The position numbers and the translations under genes were made by a program. A stretch of 64,000 nt of DNA from UBA9300 sp032260385 (lineage in GTDB: Bacteria; Bacteroidota; Bacteroidia; Bacteroidales; VadinHA17), in assembly GCA_032260385.1 (NCBI GenBank), contig JAVVEL010000001.1, forward strand, positions 214,841-278,840. The letters are read 5' to 3'. This document shows, piece after piece, positions 23,968 to 31,440 of this stretch. The notes beneath the pieces were generated by a model. It was not told where the DNA came from and searched no databases. It saw nothing but the letters and a program-made list of their open reading frames with translations. Position 1 is the stretch's first letter. The number at the start of each line of letters is the position of its first letter.

Positions 23968-25317
23968 ATGTCCAAACAAATTAAGCTACGTAAAGGACTG
24001 AATATCAGGATGAAAGGTGAGGCTGACAAAATCCTGATTCCTGAGGAACGGCCTGGCAGGTTTGCTGTTAAGCCTGTTGATTTCCCGGGACTGGTTCCCA
24101 AGATGTGTGTCAAACCCGGTGAAGAGGTTAAGGCTGGGACTACAATTTTCTACGATAAGAAAAAAGAGAAGATAAAATATACATCTCCCGTCAGCGGAGT
24201 TGTACTCGATGTAACACGGGGAGAAAGGCGCCGGATACTCGAAGTTGTTATCGAAACCAAAGGTGATGATTATGTAGATTTTGGTAAGGGTGACCCTGAA
24301 AAAATGGAAACCGGGGATATTAAAGGGAAAATGCTCGAATCAGGTTTGTGGCCTGTAGTGAGGCAGAGACCCTATCATATGGTGGCCAATCCTGACGAAA
24401 GACCCAAATCAATCTTTATATCAGGATTTGATACTGCACCCCTGGCAGCTGACCTGGATTATATTATTGACCACCTGCCGAAGGAAGATTACCTTACAGG
24501 GATAAAGGTCCTGAGAAAACTGACTGACGGCAAGGTTTATCTCAGTTTAAGCACCAACACAGCTTCAGACTTGTTAAAAACTACACCGGGAGTTGAAATT
24601 AATTATTTCTCCGGACCACACCCTGCGGGCAATGTTGGAATCCAGATACATCATATCGATCCCGTTAATAAGGGCGAGATTGTATGGTATGTTAACCTCC
24701 AGGATATTGTATCGATAGGACGCCTGTTTAATGAAGGGAAATATGCGCCGGATAAAATAGTGGCCCTTGCAGGATCTGAAGTTGAAAAACCCGGATATTA
24801 CCGTACACGTACGGGAGCAAGCATAAGTAATATAGTGAAGGCAAATATAACCTCCTTCAATGTAAGATATATAAGCGGGAATGTACTTACCGGACAGAAA
24901 ATTCAGAGGGATGGTTTTCTTGGCTACTATGACTCCTTGATTACCGTTATTCCTGAAGGCAATTACTATGAATTTTTCGGATGGATAAGCCCCGGGCTCA
25001 ATAAATTCAGCCTCTCACGTACCTTCCTTACCTGGCTCATGCCCGGTAAGAAATATCGCCTCGATACTAATATGCACGGAGGTGAAAGGGCCTTTGTTGT
25101 AACGGGTGAATATGAAAAAGTACTTCCAATGGATGTCTATCCCATGCAATTACTTAAATCAATTCTTGTTGAGGATATTGACCGGATGGAGCAGCTGGGA
25201 ATATATGAGGTGGCAGATGAAGATTTTGCACTCTGCGAGTTTATTTGTCCTTCAAAAATAGAGATACAATCAATCATCCGTAAAGGACTTGACCTGATGG
25301 TTAAGGAGATGAGTTAA
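23968..25317 (+). CDS. nqrA: Na+-translocating NADH:quinone reductase subunit A
   Basis: Peripheral cytoplasmic subunit A of Nqr, 449 residues, the subunit linked to quinone binding. It matches the family from the start (IKLRKGLNIRMKGEADKIL, then KPGEEVKAGTTIFYDKKKEKIKYTSPVSGVVLDVTRGERRRIL, a lipoyl-like hammerhead) through HHIDPVNKGEIVWYVNLQDIVSIGRLF, GSEVEKPGYYRTRTG and the C-terminal EFICPSKIEIQSIIRKGL. It opens a complete six-gene operon in the canonical order A-F with gaps of 3 to 24 bp. The complex oxidises NADH, reduces the (mena)quinone pool and exports Na+. Confidence 0.96.
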   Translation: MSKQIKLRKGLNIRMKGEADKILIPEERPGRFAVKPVDFPGLVPKMCVKPGEEVKAGTTIFYDKKKEKIKYTSPVSGVVLDVTRGERRRILEVVIETKGDDYVDFGKGDPEKMETGDIKGKMLESGLWPVVRQRPYHMVANPDERPKSIFISGFDTAPLAADLDYIIDHLPKEDYLTGIKVLRKLTDGKVYLSLSTNTASDLLKTTPGVEINYFSGPHPAGNVGIQIHHIDPVNKGEIVWYVNLQDIVSIGRLFNEGKYAPDKIVALAGSEVEKPGYYRTRTGASISNIVKANITSFNVRYISGNVLTGQKIQRDGFLGYYDSLITVIPEGNYYEFFGWISPGLNKFSLSRTFLTWLMPGKKYRLDTNMHGGERAFVVTGEYEKVLPMDVYPMQLLKSILVEDIDRMEQLGIYEVADEDFALCEFICPSKIEIQSIIRKGLDLMVKEMS

Positions 25318-25341
25318 AAATATTAAAGTATTATCTTAATA

Positions 25342-26499
25342 ATGAAAGCATTAAGAAAACAAATAGACAAGATCAAACCTCATTTTGACAAAGGCGGCAG
25401 GTTTGAAAAACTCCATTCCCTCTTCGATGCCATTGAAGTTTTGATCTTTGTGCCTGACAGGGTTACAAGCAGGGGCTCTCATATCCGCGACGGTATTGAT
25501 ATGAAGAGGGTAATGATAACAGTATTTATTGCCCTTGTTCCTGCCGTTTTGTTCGGGATATACAATATTGGTCTTCAGCATTACCAGTCGATAAACGTAG
25601 ATGCCGGTTTCTGGCAAATGGTCTGGTTCGGTTTCCTTAAATTCCTTCCTATCCTCCTCGTAAGTTATATAGTGGGACTTGGCATTGAAATAATCTTTGC
25701 CCAGATAAGGGGACATGAGGTGAATGAGGGTTATTTCGTCACCGGTCTGCTGATCCCTCTTATTGTACCCGTTGATATACCCCTCTGGCAACTGGCACTG
25801 GCCGTGGTCTTTGCAGTTATAATAGGTAAGGAAGTATTTGGAGGAACAGGGATGAACATACTTAACCCCGCACTGGTGGCCAGGGCCTTCCTCTTCTTCA
25901 GCTACCCGAAGTGGATGTCGGGCGACCTTGTCTGGGTGGCCGGCCTGGTTAAGGGTGAAGGTGTTGCCGATACCTTCTCAGGGGCTACACCACTTGCTCA
26001 GGCTGCTCTTTACGAGGTTGACCAGATGCCATCGGTTATGGAAATGTTTATAGGTACAATACCGGGATCTATCGGTGAAACATCTACCATAGCAATTCTA
26101 ATAGGAGCAGCTATCCTCTTGTACACAGGTGTGGCCAGCTGGAAAATTATGCTGAGCGTCTTTGCCGGAGGACTGGGCATGGGTTTATTGCTGAATGCCT
26201 TTGCCGTCAATCCCTTTATGGAGATACCTGCTCATTACCACCTCGTTATGGGAGGTTTCGCCTTTGGTGCCGTCTTTATGGCTACTGACCCGGTGAGCGG
26301 AAGCCAGACAGAAACAGGTAAATGGATATACGGACTGCTTATAGGTATCCTGGCAATATTAATCAGGGTGCTAAACCCGGCCTTCCCCGAAGGAATGATG
26401 CTGGCAATACTCTTTATGAACGTATTTGCCCCACTGATAGACTACTATATAGTGCAGGCAAACATCAGGCGAAGATTAAAAAGGGCAAAAAGTAATTAA
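25342..26499 (+). CDS. nqrB: Na+-translocating NADH:quinone reductase subunit B
   Basis: Integral membrane subunit of 385 residues with about nine or ten hydrophobic helices. It carries the flavinylation motif DTFSGAT, where Thr216 should receive FMN by a phosphoester bond from ApbE. Other family features are HIRDGIDMKRVMITVFIALVPA, GKEVFGGTGMNILNPALVARAFLFFSYP and MATDPVSGSQTETGKWIYG. It forms the main Na+ path with NqrD and NqrE and holds riboflavin. ApbE, the flavin transferase, is encoded just after the operon. Confidence 0.96.
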   Translation: MKALRKQIDKIKPHFDKGGRFEKLHSLFDAIEVLIFVPDRVTSRGSHIRDGIDMKRVMITVFIALVPAVLFGIYNIGLQHYQSINVDAGFWQMVWFGFLKFLPILLVSYIVGLGIEIIFAQIRGHEVNEGYFVTGLLIPLIVPVDIPLWQLALAVVFAVIIGKEVFGGTGMNILNPALVARAFLFFSYPKWMSGDLVWVAGLVKGEGVADTFSGATPLAQAALYEVDQMPSVMEMFIGTIPGSIGETSTIAILIGAAILLYTGVASWKIMLSVFAGGLGMGLLLNAFAVNPFMEIPAHYHLVMGGFAFGAVFMATDPVSGSQTETGKWIYGLLIGILAILIRVLNPAFPEGMMLAILFMNVFAPLIDYYIVQANIRRRLKRAKSN

Positions 26500-26511
26500 A
26501 AGATATTTGCA

Positions 26512-27213
26512 ATGAAACAATTCAGTAACAGATATATATTCATCTTTGCGACAGTAATGGTTGCTATTGTCGCCCTGATACTCTCTGCTGCCGCATTGCT
26601 GCTACAGCCATTGCAGCAAAAAAATGCTGAAATAGAAAAGAAACGTAATATTCTTGCCTCAGTGGGAGTGGAGGCTACCGAAGAAACAGCCGAAAACCTG
26701 TATGAAGAATTCATTACGGGTTCTTTTGCCATTAATTCTGAAGCCCAAAGGGTGGAAGGTGTTGATCCTTTCAATGTAGATGTACGCAAGGAACAGAGAA
26801 AATCCCTCGAAGAACAGGTCTTCCCGATATTTGAAGCCAGCCTTGATGACGGCAGTAAAAGCTATATAATGCCTCTTGAAGGGAAAGGCCTCTGGGGTCC
26901 GATCTATGGCTATATATCAATTAAAGAAGATATGCGGACAATTAACGGTGTTACCTTTGATCACAAATCGGAAACACCCGGATTGGGAGCCGAAATAAAC
27001 GAAGGATGGTTTGAAGCACAGTTTGTTGATAAGAAACTCTTTGAAGACGAAGAATTTGTTAGCGTACTGGTACAGAAAGGAGGCGCTGAAGAAGGTGATC
27101 CGCATGCGGTTGATGCAATATCGGGCGGAACAATCACCAGTAAGGCCCTTGAAGCAATGTTGTACGACTGCCTTGTTAATTATGTTGAATTCCTGAAAAA
27201 AAATAGTCAATAA
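26512..27213 (+). CDS. nqrC: Na+-translocating NADH:quinone reductase subunit C
   Basis: Subunit of 233 residues with one N-terminal membrane helix (YIFIFATVMVAIVALILSAAALLL) and a periplasmic FMN-binding domain. The covalent FMN site is Thr207 in DAISGGTITS; the usual SGAT is SGGT here, which keeps the flavinylated threonine and the preceding Asp. GLWGPIYGYISIKEDMRTINGVTFDHKSETPGLGAEI is the strongly conserved FMN_bind core. Order, spacing and downstream apbE support a functional complex. Confidence 0.96.
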   Translation: MKQFSNRYIFIFATVMVAIVALILSAAALLLQPLQQKNAEIEKKRNILASVGVEATEETAENLYEEFITGSFAINSEAQRVEGVDPFNVDVRKEQRKSLEEQVFPIFEASLDDGSKSYIMPLEGKGLWGPIYGYISIKEDMRTINGVTFDHKSETPGLGAEINEGWFEAQFVDKKLFEDEEFVSVLVQKGGAEEGDPHAVDAISGGTITSKALEAMLYDCLVNYVEFLKKNSQ

Positions 27214-27216
27214 GAT

Positions 27217-27873
27217 ATGAGCAAAGAAATAGAAAGAGAACCATTGTTCTCAGCTAAAAACCTGAAACTGCTGCGAGAACCACTGGGTGAAAATAACCCT
27301 ATTACGGTCCAGGTACTGGGTATATGTTCTGCACTTGCCGTAACAGCCAAGCTCAAACCTTCCGTGGTGATGGCTATATCAGTTGTTGTGGTACTTGCAG
27401 TATCTAATGTTATAGTATCATTGTTCAGGAAGGCAGTGCCACCGAGAATCAGGATTATCTTCCAGCTCGTGGTTATTGCCATGATGGTTATCCTTGTCGA
27501 CCAGGTACTCAAAGCCTTTGCTTTTGAGGTAAGTAAGCAACTCTCGGTCTTCGTGGGCCTCATTATTACAAACTGCATAATAATGGGCAGGCTGGAAGGA
27601 TTTGCCATGGCTAACAAACCATGGGAGTCATTTCTCGATGGACTGGGTAATGCGGCCGGCTACGGCTTGATACTTATAATAGTGGGCTTCTTCCGGGAAT
27701 TTCTCGGATCAGGCACAATCTTCGGCTACCCGGTGATTGAGAAAATCGGTTTGTACAATATAGGTTATGAAAATAACGGCTTTATGATCCTTCCTCCTAT
27801 GGCCCTGGTAACCGTAGGTATAATTATCTGGATCCAGAGAAGCAGGAACAGGGATCTGGTTGATAAAAGTTAA
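27217..27873 (+). CDS. nqrD: Na+-translocating NADH:quinone reductase subunit D
   Basis: Membrane subunit of 218 residues with six helices, paralogous to NqrE and to RnfA/E. Recognised by ENNPITVQVLGICSALAVTAKLKPSVVMAISV, containing a conserved cysteine that with its NqrE counterpart ligates the intramembrane [2Fe-2S] centre, then VFVGLIITNCIIMGRLEGFAM, whose Cys is the second ligand, and GFFREFLGSGTIFG. Three bases separate it from nqrC. Confidence 0.96.
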   Translation: MSKEIEREPLFSAKNLKLLREPLGENNPITVQVLGICSALAVTAKLKPSVVMAISVVVVLAVSNVIVSLFRKAVPPRIRIIFQLVVIAMMVILVDQVLKAFAFEVSKQLSVFVGLIITNCIIMGRLEGFAMANKPWESFLDGLGNAAGYGLILIIVGFFREFLGSGTIFGYPVIEKIGLYNIGYENNGFMILPPMALVTVGIIIWIQRSRNRDLVDKS

Positions 27874-27884
27874 AACTGGCAATT

Positions 27885-28502
27885 ATGGAAAATCTAGTAA
27901 ATATCTTTGTAAGATCGGTCTTTATAGACAATATGGTTTTTGCATACTTCCTGGGTATGTGCTCATACCTGGCAGTGTCAAAAACAGTAAAGACCTCTGT
28001 GGGACTGGGTGTGGCCGTGGTTTTCGTGCTGACCATAACCTTACCCGTAAACTACCTTATTCATAATTTCCTTCTCAAGGAAGGTGCTCTGACATGGTTG
28101 AGCGCTTCCTTCGCGGGAGTCGATCTCAGTTTCCTGTCATTCATCATGTTCATAGCTGTTATTGCATCAATGGTGCAGCTGGTGGAAATGGTTATCGAAA
28201 AATTCAGCCCCCAGCTCTATTCCTCTCTTGGTATATTCCTGCCCCTGATAGCTGTGAACTGTGCAATACTCGGAGGATCACTATTTATGGTCGAGAGAGA
28301 ATATGTAAATATAGGGGAAGCAACAGTATTCGGCTTTGGCTCCGGCGTTGGCTTCCTCCTGGCCATCGCAGGTATTGCAGCAATAAGAGAGAAAATACAG
28401 TATTCAAATGTGCCTGCACCACTGAGAGGACTGGGTATAACATTTATAATTACAGGGCTGATGGGTATTGCCTTCATGAGCTTTATGGGTATTAAACTGT
28501 AA
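27885..28502 (+). CDS. nqrE: Na+-translocating NADH:quinone reductase subunit E
   Basis: Membrane subunit of 205 residues, six helices, the inverted partner of NqrD. FVRSVFIDNMVFAYFLGMCSYLAVSKTVKTSVGLG and FLPLIAVNCAILGGSLFMVER contain the two cysteines that complete the intramembrane iron-sulfur site shared with NqrD. The antisense frames here are long but are shadows. It lies 11 bp after nqrD and 12 bp before nqrF. Confidence 0.96.
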   Translation: MENLVNIFVRSVFIDNMVFAYFLGMCSYLAVSKTVKTSVGLGVAVVFVLTITLPVNYLIHNFLLKEGALTWLSASFAGVDLSFLSFIMFIAVIASMVQLVEMVIEKFSPQLYSSLGIFLPLIAVNCAILGGSLFMVEREYVNIGEATVFGFGSGVGFLLAIAGIAAIREKIQYSNVPAPLRGLGITFIITGLMGIAFMSFMGIKL

Positions 28503-28514
28503 AATTGCATAATT

Positions 28515-29768
28515 ATGATATTAGCTACATCCACAATAGTTGTTATCGGAATAAGTATCCTGGTCTTCCTGGTGGTAATACTTCTGCTCGTTATAATACT
28601 GTTGTATGCAAGAAAAAAACTGGTGCCCCAGGGTGATGTGAAACTAAAGGTAAATGACCGGGAAATGACCGTATCACCGGGCAACAACGTTATGGCAACT
28701 CTCTCAAACAATGGTATCTTCCTTCCGTCAGCATGCGGCGGCGGAGGCACATGCGGACAGTGTAAATGCCAGATACTCGAAGGAGGGGGGTCCATCCTGC
28801 CAACCGAAACAGGGTTCTTCACCAGGAAAGAGCAACAGAATCAATGGCGACTGGGATGCCAGGTGAAGATAAGAGAAGATATGGTACTACAGATTCCCGA
28901 GGAGATTTTGGGAATAAAGAAATGGGAATGCGAGGTTGTCTCAAATAAAAACGTTGCAACATTTATCAAAGAATTTGTGGTCAGGATGCCCGAAGGTGAA
29001 TCAATGGATTTCAGACCGGGTGAATACGTCCAGATAGATGTGCCTAAATTTGATATCTCCTTTAAGGATATGGATGTTGAAGAAGAATTCAGGGATGAAT
29101 GGGATAAATTTAATATGTGGGACCTCAAAACAAAAAATTCCGAGGAAACGATGCGGGCATATTCAATGGCAAACCACCCTGCCGAAGGCAATATAATCAT
29201 GCTCAATATACGTATCGCCACACCCCCGTGGGACAGGAAGAAGAATAAATTTATGAATGTTCCCCCGGGTATATGCTCTTCTTATGTCTTTACCCGCAAA
29301 CCGGGAGATAAAGTAATGATGTCAGGTCCCTATGGCGAATTCCATATCAAGGATACTGATAATGAAATGATCTATATAGGCGGTGGCGCAGGCATGGCTC
29401 CGCTCAGGTCCCATATCTTCCACATGTTCCATACCATTAAATCAAACCGTAAAGTGTCGTACTGGTATGGAGCCAGGTCACGCCGCGAAATATTCTATGA
29501 AGATAAGTTCAGGGAAATAGAAAAGAAATTCCCCAATTTTACCTTTAACCTGGCCCTCTCAGAACCCCTGCCTGAAGATAAGTGGGAGGGATATACAGGA
29601 TTTATTCACCAGGTATTGTATGATGAATATCTGAGTAAAGTAGATGAGCCTGAGGAAATAGAATATTACCTCTGCGGTCCGCCACTTATGAACGACGCCG
29701 TACTTAAGCTTCTTTACGAACTGGGGATACCTGATGAGAATGTTGCATTTGACGACTTCGGTGGCTGA
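28515..29768 (+). CDS. nqrF: Na+-translocating NADH:quinone reductase subunit F
   Basis: NADH-oxidising subunit of 417 residues. An N-terminal membrane helix (VIGISILVFLVVILLLVIILL) is followed by a plant-type [2Fe-2S] ferredoxin domain (SACGGGGTCGQCKCQ and the fourth ligand in LGCQ), the FAD domain with RAYSMAN, and the NADH-binding domain with IGGGAGMAPLRSH, SYWYGARSRREIFYEDKF and YYLCGPPLMNDAV, ending in an aromatic-capped FDDFGG. Last gene of the nqr operon, followed by a strong terminator 35 bp downstream. Confidence 0.97.
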   Translation: MILATSTIVVIGISILVFLVVILLLVIILLYARKKLVPQGDVKLKVNDREMTVSPGNNVMATLSNNGIFLPSACGGGGTCGQCKCQILEGGGSILPTETGFFTRKEQQNQWRLGCQVKIREDMVLQIPEEILGIKKWECEVVSNKNVATFIKEFVVRMPEGESMDFRPGEYVQIDVPKFDISFKDMDVEEEFRDEWDKFNMWDLKTKNSEETMRAYSMANHPAEGNIIMLNIRIATPPWDRKKNKFMNVPPGICSSYVFTRKPGDKVMMSGPYGEFHIKDTDNEMIYIGGGAGMAPLRSHIFHMFHTIKSNRKVSYWYGARSRREIFYEDKFREIEKKFPNFTFNLALSEPLPEDKWEGYTGFIHQVLYDEYLSKVDEPEEIEYYLCGPPLMNDAVLKLLYELGIPDENVAFDDFGG

Positions 29769-29803
29769 TTATCAACAGAAAAAACCCGGATCACATACGA
29801 CAT

Positions 29804-29838
29804 AAAAAAAGGACCGTTTTGGGAACGGTCCTTTTTTT
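29804..29838 (+). terminator. Strong intrinsic terminator after nqrF
   Basis: A7-GGACCGTT, loop TTGGG, AACGGTCC-T7: a perfect 8-bp GC-containing stem extended by seven A-T pairs and ending in a T-run. It is symmetric, but its position 36 bp after the nqrF stop makes it the operon terminator. The rest of the gap to apbE (29839-30027) is AT-rich with no clear signal. Confidence 0.95.
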
Positions 29839-30027
29839 CTTATCCTTTGAAGATAGGGGGAAAGGGGAATATGAAAACATATCTTCATAACAAATCTATC
29901 ACTTTATTATCTAAATAAAATATCTTTTTGGCTAACCATCCTGAATAATCCACGAAAGACCGTTTTTTTTACATGAAAGTTAATTTCCGAATCTTTGGGA
30001 TATTAGTTAATTTCGAAATGAATTAAT

Positions 30028-31050
30028 ATGAGTCAAATGAAGAGTAGGAATTTAATCTTGTTTTTTGGACTGCTTACTTGCTTACATGCCTGTAAATCAA
30101 ATGAAAATACTGAATCAAGAATCCAGGGTTTCACCCAGGGAACCAGCTATTCGGTAATTTACTACCACGAAAAAGGGATCACCGGGGAGGAAGTTCAGAA
30201 AGATATAGAAGACTTGCTGACAGCAATAGATAAGTCACTGTCAACCTATAATCCCGCTTCCGTAATTTCACGGGTTAACAGGAATGAGGATGTTGTGCTC
30301 GATACCATGTTCATAAATGTATTCAATAGATCCTGCGAGATATGGACCCTTACCGGTGGTGCATTTGATATCACCGCCGCTCCCCTGATAAATGCCTGGG
30401 GTTTTGGGCCCGATGCAACCAAACGCTTCAATGAAAGTATCAAAAACAGGCTCATGGAGCTGGTGGGAATGGATAAGATAAAAATAGTTGACGGTAAGGT
30501 GATTAAGAAAGACCCCGATATGTGCCTTGATGTTAATGCAATAGCCCAGGGATATACTGTCGATATACTGCATGCTTACCTCTCATCAAAGGGAATCGAA
30601 AAATTCTTGGTGGAAGTGGGCGGAGAGGTGCGTAGCAGGGGTGCAAAACCGGGCGATAAACCATGGATAATAGGTCTGGATAAACCGAGTGACGGTAATT
30701 ATACCCCGGGACTATACAGGCAGGCTGATATAAAACTGGTCGATAAAGCTCTTGCTACCTCCGGTAACTACAGGAAATTCTTTATCGAGGACGGGATAAA
30801 ATACTCACATACCATCGATCCAAAAACGGGCTACCCGGTCAGGCACAAATTGCTGAGCGCTACTGTTATAGCTGAGGATTGCATGACGGCTGATGCACTG
30901 GCCACAGCATGTATGGTTATGGGATTGGACAAAGCAAAGGAATTGATACTTGAAGTGGGTGGCTTAGATGCTTACCTTGTTTATTCAGATGAAGAGGGGA
31001 ATTTTAAAACCTGGTTCACCGATGGGATGATTAATTACCTGTCAGATTGA
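30028..31050 (+). CDS. apbE: FAD:protein FMN transferase ApbE
   Basis: Exported flavin transferase of 340 residues that attaches FMN to threonine in NqrB and NqrC. The signal sequence ends in a lipobox (LTCLHAC, Cys22), so it is a periplasm-facing lipoprotein. Family motifs occur in order: FTQGTSYSVIYY, GGAFDITAAPLINAWGFG, LDVNAIAQGYTVD, FLVEVGGEVRSRG, ALATSGNYRKFF, SHTIDPKTGYPV and MTADALATACMVMG with the metal-binding Asp. It lies 260 bp after nqrF beyond a terminator, so it is a separate unit but plainly serves Nqr. A convergent Cys-rich membrane gene ends 6 bp away. Confidence 0.95.
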   Translation: MSQMKSRNLILFFGLLTCLHACKSNENTESRIQGFTQGTSYSVIYYHEKGITGEEVQKDIEDLLTAIDKSLSTYNPASVISRVNRNEDVVLDTMFINVFNRSCEIWTLTGGAFDITAAPLINAWGFGPDATKRFNESIKNRLMELVGMDKIKIVDGKVIKKDPDMCLDVNAIAQGYTVDILHAYLSSKGIEKFLVEVGGEVRSRGAKPGDKPWIIGLDKPSDGNYTPGLYRQADIKLVDKALATSGNYRKFFIEDGIKYSHTIDPKTGYPVRHKLLSATVIAEDCMTADALATACMVMGLDKAKELILEVGGLDAYLVYSDEEGNFKTWFTDGMINYLSD

Positions 31051-31056
31051 TTTATT

Positions 31057-31275
31057 TCAATCCCTGCATGCAGAACAACCGGGAAAATCATCAGTGGGGT
31101 GACAGCCAACATCGATGCTCTGGGCACACTTGATGCCTCGTTTGGCCATCTCCCTGTTACGACCGACATGGGTTTCAGGGAAACGCCCCTTACTGGTGAA
31201 AAATACCTTGAAGGCTAAACCCAGCAGGGCTATCGTAACCAGTACAAGACTTAAAAGCAATAATTTTATAAACAT
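31057..31275 (-). CDS. Small Cys-rich membrane protein beside apbE (NqrM-like by context)
   Basis: A 72-residue protein with one N-terminal membrane helix (IKLLLLSLVLVTIALLGLAFKVFF) and a short tail with cysteines at 50, 58, 67 and 70 (IKCAQ, VGCHP, PGCSACRD). The size, topology and four-cysteine tail resemble NqrM, which assembles the Nqr iron-sulfur centre, and the gene lies next to apbE and nqrA-F, but the sequence FPETHVGRNREMAKRGI is unlike the NqrM of Vibrio. The ATG at 31275 is chosen because upstream residues are not part of the helix. A TAAATTTG box on the minus strand at 31319-31312 could be its promoter. Confidence 0.6.
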   Translation of the reverse strand: MFIKLLLLSLVLVTIALLGLAFKVFFTSKGRFPETHVGRNREMAKRGIKCAQSIDVGCHPTDDFPGCSACRD

Positions 31276-31311
31276 ATCGAGTTTAATTCCTAAATTGTAA
31301 AATATTGGACG

Positions 31312-31319
31312 CAAATTTA
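31312..31319 (-). promoter_or_regulatory. Candidate -7 box for the Cys-rich membrane protein
   Basis: Minus-strand TAAATTTG, a match to TAnnTTTG, 37 bp before the ATG at 31275. No TTG at the expected distance. Confidence 0.4.
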
Positions 31320-31359
31320 ATAAAACAATTTGAATCTCTTTTATAAAACAAGAACTGAT

Positions 31360-31367
31360 TATTTTTG
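31360..31367 (+). promoter_or_regulatory. Candidate -7 box for the E1 fusion gene
   Basis: TATTTTTG matches TAnnTTTG 74 bp before the start at 31441. The nearest upstream TTTG is 27 bp away, longer than the usual 19-21. Confidence 0.4.
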
Positions 31368-31440
31368 TTTAATAAACGAAAGACCGTAAATTTTACCGGC
31401 ACTAATTGTTAACTGGCTAAAAATGAACAATTAAATAATA

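Noticed and set aside
28217..28822. Minus-strand 201-codon frame across nqrE/nqrF
   Set aside because: It spans two real genes and their gap in antisense, with no recognisable protein.
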